DNA from: an uncultured Alphaproteobacteria bacterium
Lineage (GTDB): Bacteria; Pseudomonadota; Alphaproteobacteria; UBA11222
Assembly: GCA_947258435.1 (NCBI GenBank)
Contig: CAMYID010000014.1
Location: 60,367 to 124,366 of the forward strand
Length of the DNA: 64,000 nt
Reading direction: 5' to 3'
In this document: one piece after another, positions 19,864 through 28,023 of the stretch
Layout of the letters: every line of letters starts with the position of its first letter
How positions within the stretch are numbered: position 1 is the stretch's first letter
The notes under the pieces: generated by a model
What the model saw: the letters and a program-made list of their open reading frames with translations, nothing else
What the model was told of the DNA's origin: nothing
The model's database searches: none
Program-made: the position numbers and the translations under genes

Positions 19864-20928
19864 ATGCTGAAATCCATCCGTAAACAAATCATGCTGGCCG
19901 TTACGGCGGCGGCGCTTGCCTTTGTTCCCCTATCCGCGCAGGCGGAAACCAGAGACAGTTTCAGGATCTGCTGGTCGATCTATGTCGGCTGGATGCCCTG
20001 GGGCTATATTCAGGATAGCGGCATCATGAAAAAATGGGCCGACAAATATGATATCGATGTCGAAATCGTGCAGATCAACGATTATATCGAATCGATCAAT
20101 CAGTATACAGCCGGGGGGTTTGACGGCTGTTCCATGACCAATATGGATGCGCTGACGATCCCCGCGGTGGGTGGTGTCGATACGACAGCCCTGATCGTCG
20201 GCGATTTCTCGAACGGCAATGATGGGATTGTTCTCAAGCACGGTGACGCTGTCGCCGACCTGAAGGGCCGTGAGGTGAACCTCGTTGAACTGTCGGTATC
20301 GCATTATCTGCTTGCACGGGCATTGGAAAGTGTCGGGCTGGCGGAGCGGGATCTGACGGTCGTCAATACCTCGGACGCCGATATCGTGGCGGCTTTCGCC
20401 AGCCGTGCCGACAAGGCTGCGGTGGTCACCTGGAACCCGCAATTATCCGAGGTGGCCGCACTTCCCGGTGCCACCAAGGTCTTTGATTCGGGCGATATTC
20501 CAGGCGAAATCATCGATCTGATGGTGGTGAATACAGAAACGCTGGCCGATAACCCGAAGCTTGGCAAGGCGCTTGTGGGAGCGTGGTACGAGATGATGGC
20601 GCTGATGCGCGATAACGCCGAGATCCGCGCTGAACTGGGCGAGGCGGCGGGGACCGATCTGGCCGGCTATGAGGCGCAGCTTGCCACCACCCGGATGTTT
20701 TACGAACCCGGGGAAGCGGTAAGCTTTACCGAAAGCGGCGATCTTGTCGCGACGATGGATGCGGTGCGGAAATTCTCCGATGCGCATGGTCTGCTGGGGG
20801 AAGGCGGACAGTCCGTCGATGCGGTGGGGATCGCATTCCCCGGCGGCAAGACGCTGGGTGATACGGGCAATATCCGCTTGCGGTTCGCTCCGGCCTTTAT
20901 GGCCCAGGCAGCCGCTGGCGGGCTTTAA
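19864..20928 (+). CDS. Urea/guanidine-type ABC transporter substrate-binding protein
   Basis: 354 residues. Sec signal peptide at the N-terminus (KQIMLAVTAAALAFVPLSAQA, cleavage after AQA). The mature part follows the NitT/TauT-like binding fold and fits the group found beside urea (guanidine) carboxylases: ICWSIYVGWMPWGYIQ, INQYTAGGFDGCSMTNMDAL, ALIVGDFSNGNDGIVLKHG, and AVVTWNPQLSEVA. ATG 19864 sits eight bases after AGGGAG; any earlier start would be inside the riboswitch. It is first of five genes under the guanidine-I riboswitch, which makes guanidine the probable ligand. That assignment rests on the riboswitch and the family, not on binding residues. Confidence 0.9.
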   Translation: MLKSIRKQIMLAVTAAALAFVPLSAQAETRDSFRICWSIYVGWMPWGYIQDSGIMKKWADKYDIDVEIVQINDYIESINQYTAGGFDGCSMTNMDALTIPAVGGVDTTALIVGDFSNGNDGIVLKHGDAVADLKGREVNLVELSVSHYLLARALESVGLAERDLTVVNTSDADIVAAFASRADKAAVVTWNPQLSEVAALPGATKVFDSGDIPGEIIDLMVVNTETLADNPKLGKALVGAWYEMMALMRDNAEIRAELGEAAGTDLAGYEAQLATTRMFYEPGEAVSFTESGDLVATMDAVRKFSDAHGLLGEGGQSVDAVGIAFPGGKTLGDTGNIRLRFAPAFMAQAAAGGL

Positions 20929-20970
20929 GAAGCGGCGCGCGGCGGATTATCGCCGGCCGGGAGCGGAGAA

Positions 20971-21795
20971 ATGCGGCGCATCATCAACTGGCACCCGTCG
21001 CGGGCAGGGGCATTCATGCTCGGGGCGGTGCCGTTTATCCTGCTGATCGTCCTCTATCTGATTTTTTCCGATCTGCGGCTTGCCGCCAACCCGAATGATA
21101 AATTGCTGCCCGCCCCGGGGCGGATCTGGGACACGATCGTCCGGCTTGCGATGGTGGAGGATCGTCGCAGTGGCGCGATCCTGTTATGGCGCGATACCGG
21201 GGCAAGTCTGATGCGGCTTTTCATCGGGCTTGCCGCGGCCACACTGGCCGGGCTTTGCGTCGGTATCGCGACTGGGCTCATCCCCTATATGCGCAGCACA
21301 TTCGGGCCGTTGATCGCGATTGTATCGATGGTGCCGCCAATGGCGGTGCTGCCCATTCTGTTTATTGTACTGGGACTTGGGGAGGTGGCCAAAATTGTCC
21401 TCATCATCATCGGTGTCGCCCCCTTTCTGATGCGCGATCTGGCGATCCGGGTGTCGGAACTGCCGCGCGCGCAGCTTGTGAAGGCACAGACGCTTGCGGC
21501 CTCAAGCTGGCAGATCGTGCTGCGGGTCGTGTTGCCGCAGATCATGCCGCGCCTGATCGACGGTGTCAGACTGTCGCTTGGGCCTGCATGGCTGTTCCTG
21601 ATCGCCGCCGAGGCGATTGCCGCGACAGAAGGGCTCGGTTACCGGATTTTTCTCGTGCGGCGTTATCTGGCGATGGATGTGATCCTGCCTTACGTCGTCT
21701 GGATTACCTTGCTTGCTTTCGCGATGGATTATCTCCTGCGCCTTTTGAAGCGGATAATCTGCCCCTGGGCGAGCGACGGGGCCAGCAGGCGATGA
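20971..21795 (+). CDS. ABC transporter permease of the guanidine/urea-type system
   Basis: 274 residues with about six membrane helices: AGAFMLGAVPFILLIVLYLIF, LMRLFIGLAAATLAGLCVGIA, IVSMVPPMAVLPILFIVLGL, IVLIIIGVAPFLM, AWLFLIAAEAIAA and VIWITLLAFAMDYLL-like segments. The coupling-helix EAA region reads QTLAASSWQIVLRVVLPQIMPRLIDG. It is a BPD_transp_1 permease of the NitT/TauT/SsuC class. It lies 42 bases after the binding-protein gene and overlaps the ATPase gene by four (ATGA), so the three are co-translated. Confidence 0.92.
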   Translation: MRRIINWHPSRAGAFMLGAVPFILLIVLYLIFSDLRLAANPNDKLLPAPGRIWDTIVRLAMVEDRRSGAILLWRDTGASLMRLFIGLAAATLAGLCVGIATGLIPYMRSTFGPLIAIVSMVPPMAVLPILFIVLGLGEVAKIVLIIIGVAPFLMRDLAIRVSELPRAQLVKAQTLAASSWQIVLRVVLPQIMPRLIDGVRLSLGPAWLFLIAAEAIAATEGLGYRIFLVRRYLAMDVILPYVVWITLLAFAMDYLLRLLKRIICPWASDGASRR

Positions 21796-22574
21796 GTGCA
21801 GTCACCATCCGCAATGTCGCCAAACTTTATGACGGTGTGCCCGTGCTGCGCGATATCAATATCGCTGTCGATGCGGGGGAGTTCTGCACCGTGGTGGGCG
21901 CGTCTGGCTGCGGCAAGAGCACATTTTTGCGCATGCTGCTGAGCGAGGAACGGCCAAGCAGCGGCGAGATACGGATTGACGGCGAACCTGTCGCTCCTGA
22001 ACCGGGACCTGACAGGGGGGTTGTCTATCAGCGTTATTCCGTCTTCCCGCATCTGACGGTGCTGCAGAATGTGATGCTGGGACCGGGCTTTCTGCGCGCA
22101 CCCTTTATGGCGCGACTGTTCGGTGCGAAGGCCCGCGCGCTGCGCAAGGAGGCGATGCAGTATCTCGATGCGGTCGGGCTCGCCGCTGTGTGCGATCAGT
22201 ATCCGGCGGCATTGTCAGGCGGCATGCAGCAGCGGCTGGCTATTGCCCAAGCGCTTATCATGCGGCCAAAACTATTGCTGCTTGATGAGCCGTTCGGTGC
22301 GCTTGATCCCGGAACGCGCAAGGATATGCACGAGCTTTTACGCCGGCTCTGGCGTGACAGCGGCATGACCGTTTTCATGGTTACACATGATCTGCAGGAA
22401 GGGTTTTCGCTCGGCACAAGGGTGCTTGTCTTCGATAAGCCACCATTGAGTGATGCGTCTGCTGCGCGGGGTGCGACGATCACCTACGACCTTCAACTCA
22501 AACGCAGGCCCAGCGCGGATGCGATATGGGGGCCTGCCCATTTCAAGGAGATACAGGAAAATGTACAGGGTTAA
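21792..22574 (+). CDS. ABC transporter ATP-binding protein of the guanidine/urea-type system
   Basis: 260 residues. Walker A is GASGCGKSTFL, the signature ALSGGMQQRLAIAQAL, Walker B LLLLDEPFGALD, and the H-loop VTHDLQEG. The Q-loop region is VVYQRYSVFPHLTV. The start MSAVTIRNVAKLYDG at ATG 21792 overlaps the permease stop in ATGA; the open frame continues upstream but that part is the permease in another frame. The gene overlaps the agmatinase-family gene by 14 bases. It energises uptake, in keeping with the periplasmic binding protein. Confidence 0.94.
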   Translation: MSAVTIRNVAKLYDGVPVLRDINIAVDAGEFCTVVGASGCGKSTFLRMLLSEERPSSGEIRIDGEPVAPEPGPDRGVVYQRYSVFPHLTVLQNVMLGPGFLRAPFMARLFGAKARALRKEAMQYLDAVGLAAVCDQYPAALSGGMQQRLAIAQALIMRPKLLLLDEPFGALDPGTRKDMHELLRRLWRDSGMTVFMVTHDLQEGFSLGTRVLVFDKPPLSDASAARGATITYDLQLKRRPSADAIWGPAHFKEIQENVQG

Positions 22575-23772
22575 TCGCGTTGCGCATCGGCGTTGCTTCG
22601 GGCCACCGGCCAATCTGCCCGGCGCGCGGCGCGCGCATCATCCCGATTTCGACAAGATGCAGGCCCGTGGCTGGAAAGCCGCGCTCGCGGAAGCTGATAT
22701 CGGCGACAGCAGGTGGAAGGCGGAACAGGCGCGCGCGCTGGCGCTCGGCCTTGACGCGGCAGACAGTATTCAGGATCGCACGATTTCGACTTTTGCCCGG
22801 GGCGAGTTGCCGCATTTCGCCGGCATCAATACCTTTCTGAAAGCGCCCTATGCCGAAGATATACGCACGGTCGGCAATTATGACGCGGCGGTGATCGGGG
22901 TGCCATTCGATGGAGGGACGACCTATCGGCCGGGTACGCGTTTCGGCCCGCAGGGGATGCGCAAGATTTCCGCGCTCTATACCCCCTACAATTATGAACT
23001 CGGCGTTGATCTGCGCGAACAGATGAGCCTGTGCGATGCGGGGGATGTTTTTACGATCCCTGCCAATATCGAAAAAACCTTCGATCAGATCAGCCGCGCG
23101 GTCGCGCATATCTTCTCCTCGGGGGCTTTGCCGATCATCATGGGCGGCGACCATTCGATCGGCTTTGCCACCGTGCGGGGGCTCGCGCAATGCACGACGA
23201 AAAAGATCGGCATCATTCACTTTGACCGCCATGCCGATATTCAGGAACGCGATCTGGATGAACGGATGCATACGACACCCTGGTTCCATGCAACCAATAT
23301 GCCCAATGTACCGGCGACCAATCTGGTTCAGATCGGCATTGGCGGTTGGCAGGTCCCGCGTGAGGCGGTCCGCGAAATCCGCAACCGCAATACCAACATT
23401 CTGACCATGCGCGATGTCGAGGAGCTTGGTATCGACAAAACGGCCGAGATTGCGCTGGAGCTTGCCTGGAAGGATGCGGATGCGGTTTATCTGAGCTTCG
23501 ATATCGATTGCGTGGATTGCGGCTTTGTGCCGGGCACCGGCTGGCCCGAGCCTGGCGGTTTTCTGCCGCGCGAGGCGCTGTCGCTTGTCGGCAAGGTGGC
23601 GGCTGAAGGGATCTGCGGGCTGGAGGTGGTCGAGGTATCGCCGCCTTATGATCAGTCTGAAATCACCGCATTGTTCGGGACGCGCGTGATTGTTGATGTG
23701 CTTGGCGCGCTTGTCGCCCATGGCAAGCTTGGCACACATAAGCAATTGGTCGACAAACCGGTGAGCTATTGA
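22561..23772 (+). CDS. Agmatinase-family ureohydrolase, probable guanidine hydrolase
   Basis: 403 residues. Binuclear-metal ureohydrolase with ligands at His198 (GGDHSIG), Asp222, His224 and Asp226 (HFDRHADI), and Asp314 and Asp316 (SFDIDCVD). Second-shell motifs are EVSPPYD near the C-terminus and FDGGTTYRPGTRFGP near residue 120. It has an N-terminal extension of roughly 90 residues absent from classical agmatinase and carries DRHAD in place of DAH/DSH-x-D. In my recollection these features mark the Ni-dependent guanidine hydrolases (GdmH; Synechocystis Sll1077). Guanidine would give urea plus ammonia. Placement under a guanidine-I riboswitch supports this. Activity is inferred; agmatinase or guanidinobutyrase activity is the alternative. 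No hypA/hypB-like nickel chaperone lies beside it. Confidence 0.85.
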   Translation: MYRVNRVAHRRCFGPPANLPGARRAHHPDFDKMQARGWKAALAEADIGDSRWKAEQARALALGLDAADSIQDRTISTFARGELPHFAGINTFLKAPYAEDIRTVGNYDAAVIGVPFDGGTTYRPGTRFGPQGMRKISALYTPYNYELGVDLREQMSLCDAGDVFTIPANIEKTFDQISRAVAHIFSSGALPIIMGGDHSIGFATVRGLAQCTTKKIGIIHFDRHADIQERDLDERMHTTPWFHATNMPNVPATNLVQIGIGGWQVPREAVREIRNRNTNILTMRDVEELGIDKTAEIALELAWKDADAVYLSFDIDCVDCGFVPGTGWPEPGGFLPREALSLVGKVAAEGICGLEVVEVSPPYDQSEITALFGTRVIVDVLGALVAHGKLGTHKQLVDKPVSY

Positions 23773-23773
23773 C

Positions 23774-24109
23774 ATGCCCCATGATGCCGCCCCGGAACCC
23801 GGCACCGCAAGGGAAGCCGATGCCGCTGCCGAACAGGCCTTCATTGACGGGTTTCGCGCGGCAAGCGACAAGCGCGCCTTCCTCGAACTGGCGCAGATCC
23901 CGTTTGAACTGGGCGATCTCAAACTCATGCAGGTGCAGATAACAGATAGTTGTGATGTCGGTTCGGCAAGTCCGGGATTCGGTCGCCGGGAGATGGTTTA
24001 TCAGCCATTGCCCGGTACAATGATCGGAGCACGGACAAGTCTGAAATTTGTCTATGTCACTGCAGACCGCAGGGAGGAGCGGCAGCTCTCCAGCCTGCGG
24101 TCGGCATAG
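23774..24109 (+). CDS. Uncharacterised 111-residue protein, last gene of the guanidine operon
   Basis: I do not recognise this family. It begins one base after the stop of the hydrolase gene, so it belongs to the same transcript. The first 25 residues are Ala/Glu/Pro-rich (HDAAPEPGTAREADAAAEQA). A helical part follows (FIDGFRAASDKRAFLELAQIPFEL), then a beta-rich C-terminal half (LKLMQVQITDSCDVG, REMVYQPLPG, SLKFVYVT). One Cys (CDVG) is present; no metal-binding cluster, signal peptide or membrane helix is visible. A role in metal loading or stability of the adjacent metallo-hydrolase is an idea from position only. Confidence 0.72.
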   Translation: MPHDAAPEPGTAREADAAAEQAFIDGFRAASDKRAFLELAQIPFELGDLKLMQVQITDSCDVGSASPGFGRREMVYQPLPGTMIGARTSLKFVYVTADRREERQLSSLRSA

Positions 24110-24195
24110 GGCGTATCGCCGTCATAATTCCCAAACAAGCGAAAATGCGATAGGAAACCGGTATCGGAAAATCGCAATAAATTCGGGAGGGTGAA

Positions 24196-24951
24196 ATGTC
24201 ATTGGAAGGACGTGTGGCGCTTGTGACCGGGGGCAGCCGCGGGGTCGGGCGGGGGATTGCCCTGGCGCTGGCCGAGGACGGGGCCGATCTCGCGGTGAAT
24301 TATCGCAGTGACGCGGACGCGGCGCAGCAGGTCGTGGCCGAGATCGAGGCGATGGGCCGCAAGGCCAAAGCCTATCAGGCTTCGGTTGCGAACTTCGAGG
24401 AAGATGAGCGTATGGTTGGCGAGATCCTGAGCGATTTCGGCCATATCGATATCCTCGTCAATAATGCGGGCATTGCGAGCCAGGGGCGCAGCGTCGCGGA
24501 TACCGATCCTGCGGAGCTGGCGCGGGTAGTGGGGGTGCATGCATTCGCGCCCCATTATCTGAGCAAGCTTGTCGTGCCGCAGATGCGTAAACTCGGGCGC
24601 GGCGACATCATCATGATTTCCAGTGTGGCGACAAAGTCGCTCGGCGCGAATGGCGCGCCCTACAATATGGGGAAATGTGCGCTCGATGCGCTTGCTTTCA
24701 CCTTGTTCAAGGAAGAACGCAAGCATAATATCAGAGTCAATATCGTCGCCCCCGGGCTTGTCGAGACCGATATGGGCGAGCGGCTGATGCGTGCGGTCGC
24801 CGGTGTGAAAAGTCTGCGCGAACTCGATAAGTCGAGCCCGTTTGGCCGGGTCTGCGTGCCCGAGGATATCGCCAATGTGGTGCGCTTTCTTGTATCCGGG
24901 CAGAACAGCTATGTTACCGGCGAACGTATCTATGTCAGCGGCGGTGCCTAA
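24196..24951 (+). CDS. Short-chain dehydrogenase/reductase (FabG-like)
   Basis: 251 residues. Rossmann motif TGGSRGVGRGIALAL near residue 11, NNAG (VNNAGIAS), active-site Ser in MISSVATKS, and the YxxxK catalytic pair in APYNMGKCALDAL. C-terminus PEDIANVVRFLVSGQNSYVTGERIYVSGG is typical of classical SDRs. GGAGGG stands just before the ATG. It is 86 bases downstream of the guanidine operon with its own ribosome-binding site, so membership of that operon is doubtful. Its substrate is unknown. Confidence 0.93.
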   Translation: MSLEGRVALVTGGSRGVGRGIALALAEDGADLAVNYRSDADAAQQVVAEIEAMGRKAKAYQASVANFEEDERMVGEILSDFGHIDILVNNAGIASQGRSVADTDPAELARVVGVHAFAPHYLSKLVVPQMRKLGRGDIIMISSVATKSLGANGAPYNMGKCALDALAFTLFKEERKHNIRVNIVAPGLVETDMGERLMRAVAGVKSLRELDKSSPFGRVCVPEDIANVVRFLVSGQNSYVTGERIYVSGGA

Positions 24952-25316
24952 CTGCTGTAGAAATTGAGCTCGATTTTCACGCCGTCCGGATCGTGCAGAA
25001 AAATCTGCTGCAGGTTGAAGTCGGGAATATCGACCTGGGAAAACGCGACACCTTTTTCGGTCAGTGTTTCCCGGGTTGCCTCGAAATCTTCCGCGCGGAA
25101 TGCAACATGATCGATCGTGCCGGCGCCGCTCTTGTCGTTCTCGTCGACGCCGATCAGGTGGACGACCGGGCGCTTGCCCGCATAAAGCCAGGCGCCGGGA
25201 ATGCCAAAATCGGGGCGTTCCCCGTTCCGCAGACCGAGTATCTGCTCGTAAAATGCAACGGAACGGTCCAAATCGGCGGTGATGATATTATAATGGTCGA
25301 GTTCGCCAATCCGCAT
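24948..25316 (-). CDS. VOC-family (glyoxalase/dioxygenase fold) protein
   Basis: 122 residues, one vicinal-oxygen-chelate module. ELDHYNIITADLDRSVAFYEQILGL begins the first beta-alpha-beta-beta-beta unit. GTIDHVAFRAEDFEATRETL and NLQQIFLHDPDGVKIELNF make up the second. Candidate metal ligands are His in LDHYN, His in IDHVAF and Glu in KIELNF. The reaction is unknown. It is convergent with the SDR gene and their stop codons overlap by four bases. Confidence 0.88.
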   Translation of the reverse strand: MRIGELDHYNIITADLDRSVAFYEQILGLRNGERPDFGIPGAWLYAGKRPVVHLIGVDENDKSGAGTIDHVAFRAEDFEATRETLTEKGVAFSQVDIPDFNLQQIFLHDPDGVKIELNFYSS

Positions 25317-25644
25317 TTTCCTCTCCTCACCCTGAGGGGCTGATGTCTGTTATCGCGGCTGCCTTGTGCGCCTGTCGTGGCGCGAAAGCCAGTTTAGCGC
25401 AGTACGGGCAATCGCCAAAGCAAAGCGTGCGGGCAAATGCCCCCTTGGCGGGACGCGCGGAACAAGCTAGGTTCCAGCGCTTGTTGCGCTGCGTATACCC
25501 TCGCAAAGGCGCAGGTGGCCGGTCTGTTAACAAAATCTCCGCAGATTGCGGCTAGAGAGTGGCAGTAAGCTTTGCCGACTGAGGCGGCATTTCCCGACAA
25601 GACGACCCGTCCGAACAGCGGGCGAATGTGTGCAGGCGATTTCA
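25317..25644. other. Divergent intergenic region, 328 bases
   Basis: No convincing gene on either strand. It must hold the promoters of the VOC gene (minus) and the MMPL exporter (plus). One small inverted repeat, GGAAC-AAGCTAG-GTTCC, lies at 25459-25475; its function is unknown. Confidence 0.5.
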
Positions 25645-28023
25645 ATGTTGCAGTATGTGGAAAATCTGGTTTTCCGGTTCCGCCTGGTTATTCTGGCGTT
25701 GCTGGCCGCGTTCACCATATGGATGGGCTATTACGCGACGCAGCTGGGGCTTGATGCAGGCTTTGACAAGCAGTTGCCGACCGATCACGCATTTATCGAA
25801 ACATTTGCGGAATATCGCGGAAAGCTGCCGCCGCCAAACAGCATCACGATCGGTTTGCATCCGCGTGAGGGCACCGTCTGGACGCCGCAGACGTTGCAGA
25901 AACTCAATGAGCTGACAGATGCGATTTTCTATCTGCCAGGGGTCTATCGTGGTTCGGTGCAATCCTTGTGGACGCCCAATACCCGGGTACTGGAAGTCAA
26001 TGAGCAGGGGTTGCGCGCCTATAATGTGATCGAGGCTGAAACGACGCCCGACAATCTCGATGAAGAAAAGATTTCCCGGATTCGCGATAATGCGATTCGT
26101 GGCGGCCATGTCGGGCAGCTTGTTTCCCACGATTTCACCATTGCGGCGGTTCGCGCCAAGCTTAATGATTTCGACCCGCTGACAGGTGAAAAGCTGGACT
26201 ATATCGATCTTGCCGCCCGGCTTGAAACCGATATCCGCGACCGGTTCGAGGATCAGGAATTTGAAATTCACATAACAGGCTTTGCCAAGATGATTGGCGA
26301 TATCGCCGATGAGGCGAAAAGCGTGCTGGTGTTTTTCGGATTGGCGTTTCTCCTGACGACCGCGGCGGTCTATGTCTATGCGCGATCCCGGGTGCTGACG
26401 TTTCTGGCCGTTTTCTGTTCGCTCGTGTCGGTGGTCTGGCAGTTCGGCCTGCTGATTGTGCTTGATATCGGACTTGACCCGCTTGCCATATTGGTGCCGT
26501 TTCTTGTCTATGCCATCGGCGTGTCGCACGGGGTGCAGCAGATCAACCTGATCTCGGCGGAAATCTGCGCCGGCCATAATAGCGAGCAGGCAGCCCGCGC
26601 CACATTTCGCCGCTTGCTTGTGCCCGGTTCCATGGCGCTTGTGACCGACCTTGTGGGTTTTGTCACGCTGGTGCTGATCCCGATTCCGATGATTCAGGAG
26701 CTGGCCATTGCGGCCACGATCGGTGTGGCGCTCAAGATCATCACCAATCTGATCATGCTGCCGATCCTTGCTTCCTATTTCAGCTATGATGCACGTTATA
26801 TCGACCGGATTTCCCGCGCGCGCGCGCGGCGTATCGAGTGGATGAAGCGGCTCGCTGTCATTGCAAAGCCCAAACCCGCTGCGGTGACGCTTGTGATTTG
26901 TGCGGGCATCCTGGGCGTATCCATCATTGCGACGAAAGACCGGCATGTGGGTGATCTGCATCCGGGTGCGCCTGAGCTCTGGCCAAGCTCGCGCTATAAT
27001 GTGGATACAAATCTGCTGGTCGAACGGTTCTCGGAAAATTCCGATGCGTTCATTGTGATCGCTGAGACGCCCGAGCTTTCCTGCCTCGATTACGATATTA
27101 TGTATCTGATCGACCGGTTGGGCTGGCATATGCGGAATATCGACGGGGTGAAAGCCACCATGTCGCTGCCTGTAATCGCAAAGCGTGGCTATGCCACCTG
27201 GTCGGAAGACAATCTCAAATTCCGGGCATTGCCGCGCAACGACAAGACGCTTGTCCTGACAACGGGGGGGGTTTCGGCGACCACGGGCCTGCTCAATGAA
27301 AGCTGCTCCATGTTGCCGATGATCGCCTTCACGATTGACCATAAGGCGACAACCATCAAACGCGTTGTCGCGGCGGCCGAGGAATTTATTGCCGATAATC
27401 CTTATCCCGGTGTGACGTTCCGTCTGGCATCGGGCAATGTGGGGATCATGGCGGCGACCAATGATGTGATCGAGCGGTCGGAGCTGCCGATGCTGATCTA
27501 TGTCTATATCGCGATTGTGATCCTGGTTTTGCTGGCCTATCGCGATCTTCGTGCTCTTGTCTGCTGCTGCATGCCGTTGCTGCTTGCGACATTTGCGGGA
27601 TATTGGCTGATGTCGATGCTCGAAATCGGGCTGAAGGTTTCGACGCTTCCCGTGCTGGTGCTGGCGGTGGGTATTGGTGTCGACTATGCCTTCTATATCT
27701 ACAGCCGCCTGCAGCGTTATCTTGATGACGGGATGGATATCTACAGCGCCTATTCCCAAACCCTGCAGGAAACCGGTATGGCGGTGATGTTCACCGGCGC
27801 GACGCTTGCGACCGGCGTTGTGACATGGGCGTTTTCCGGCCTCAAATTCCAGGCGGATATGGGGCTTTTGCTGTCATTCATGTTTGTTGCGAATATGATT
27901 GGGGCGGTGACTGCCCTGCCTGCGCTCGCGGTGCTGCTTGAGCAGCTGTTTCCGCGGCGAAAGCAGGCTGAAGCTGCCAGCGGCACGGTTGCAGCCACCG
28001 TCAGGGAACAGGGCGCGGATTAG
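25645..28023 (+). CDS. RND-superfamily (MMPL-type) exporter
   Basis: 792 residues. Two repeats of one membrane helix, a periplasmic domain and a helix bundle. The first helix is VILALLAAFTIWMGYYA. The first bundle contains VFFGLAFLLTTAAVYVYA, VWQFGLLIVLDIGLDPLAIL, FLVYAIGVSHGVQQ and LVTDLVGFVTLVLIPI. The second repeat begins AAVTLVICAGILGVSI and ends in MLIYVYIAIVILVLLAY, TLPVLVLAVGIGVDYAFYIYSR and ATGVVTWAFSGL. The conserved bundle Asp occurs (GVDYAFYIY). The family moves lipids or hydrophobic compounds by proton motive force. ATG 25645 (MLQYVENLVF) matches where homology begins. No partner genes such as DUF1302/DUF1329 are nearby. Confidence 0.92.
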   Translation: MLQYVENLVFRFRLVILALLAAFTIWMGYYATQLGLDAGFDKQLPTDHAFIETFAEYRGKLPPPNSITIGLHPREGTVWTPQTLQKLNELTDAIFYLPGVYRGSVQSLWTPNTRVLEVNEQGLRAYNVIEAETTPDNLDEEKISRIRDNAIRGGHVGQLVSHDFTIAAVRAKLNDFDPLTGEKLDYIDLAARLETDIRDRFEDQEFEIHITGFAKMIGDIADEAKSVLVFFGLAFLLTTAAVYVYARSRVLTFLAVFCSLVSVVWQFGLLIVLDIGLDPLAILVPFLVYAIGVSHGVQQINLISAEICAGHNSEQAARATFRRLLVPGSMALVTDLVGFVTLVLIPIPMIQELAIAATIGVALKIITNLIMLPILASYFSYDARYIDRISRARARRIEWMKRLAVIAKPKPAAVTLVICAGILGVSIIATKDRHVGDLHPGAPELWPSSRYNVDTNLLVERFSENSDAFIVIAETPELSCLDYDIMYLIDRLGWHMRNIDGVKATMSLPVIAKRGYATWSEDNLKFRALPRNDKTLVLTTGGVSATTGLLNESCSMLPMIAFTIDHKATTIKRVVAAAEEFIADNPYPGVTFRLASGNVGIMAATNDVIERSELPMLIYVYIAIVILVLLAYRDLRALVCCCMPLLLATFAGYWLMSMLEIGLKVSTLPVLVLAVGIGVDYAFYIYSRLQRYLDDGMDIYSAYSQTLQETGMAVMFTGATLATGVVTWAFSGLKFQADMGLLLSFMFVANMIGAVTALPALAVLLEQLFPRRKQAEAASGTVAATVREQGAD

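Noticed and set aside
22543..23928. Minus-strand frame of 461 codons opposite the ureohydrolase gene
   Set aside because: Composition and lack of motifs show a shadow frame; the plus strand has a full set of metal ligands.
24196..25316. SDR and VOC genes as part of the guanidine operon
   Set aside because: The SDR gene is 86 bases away with its own ribosome-binding site, and the VOC gene is on the other strand.
25642..27759. Long open frame (705 codons) on the minus strand opposite the MMPL exporter gene
   Set aside because: Antisense shadow of a well-supported gene in GC-rich DNA; its translation is rich in Arg, His, Gln and Ile and has no recognisable domain.
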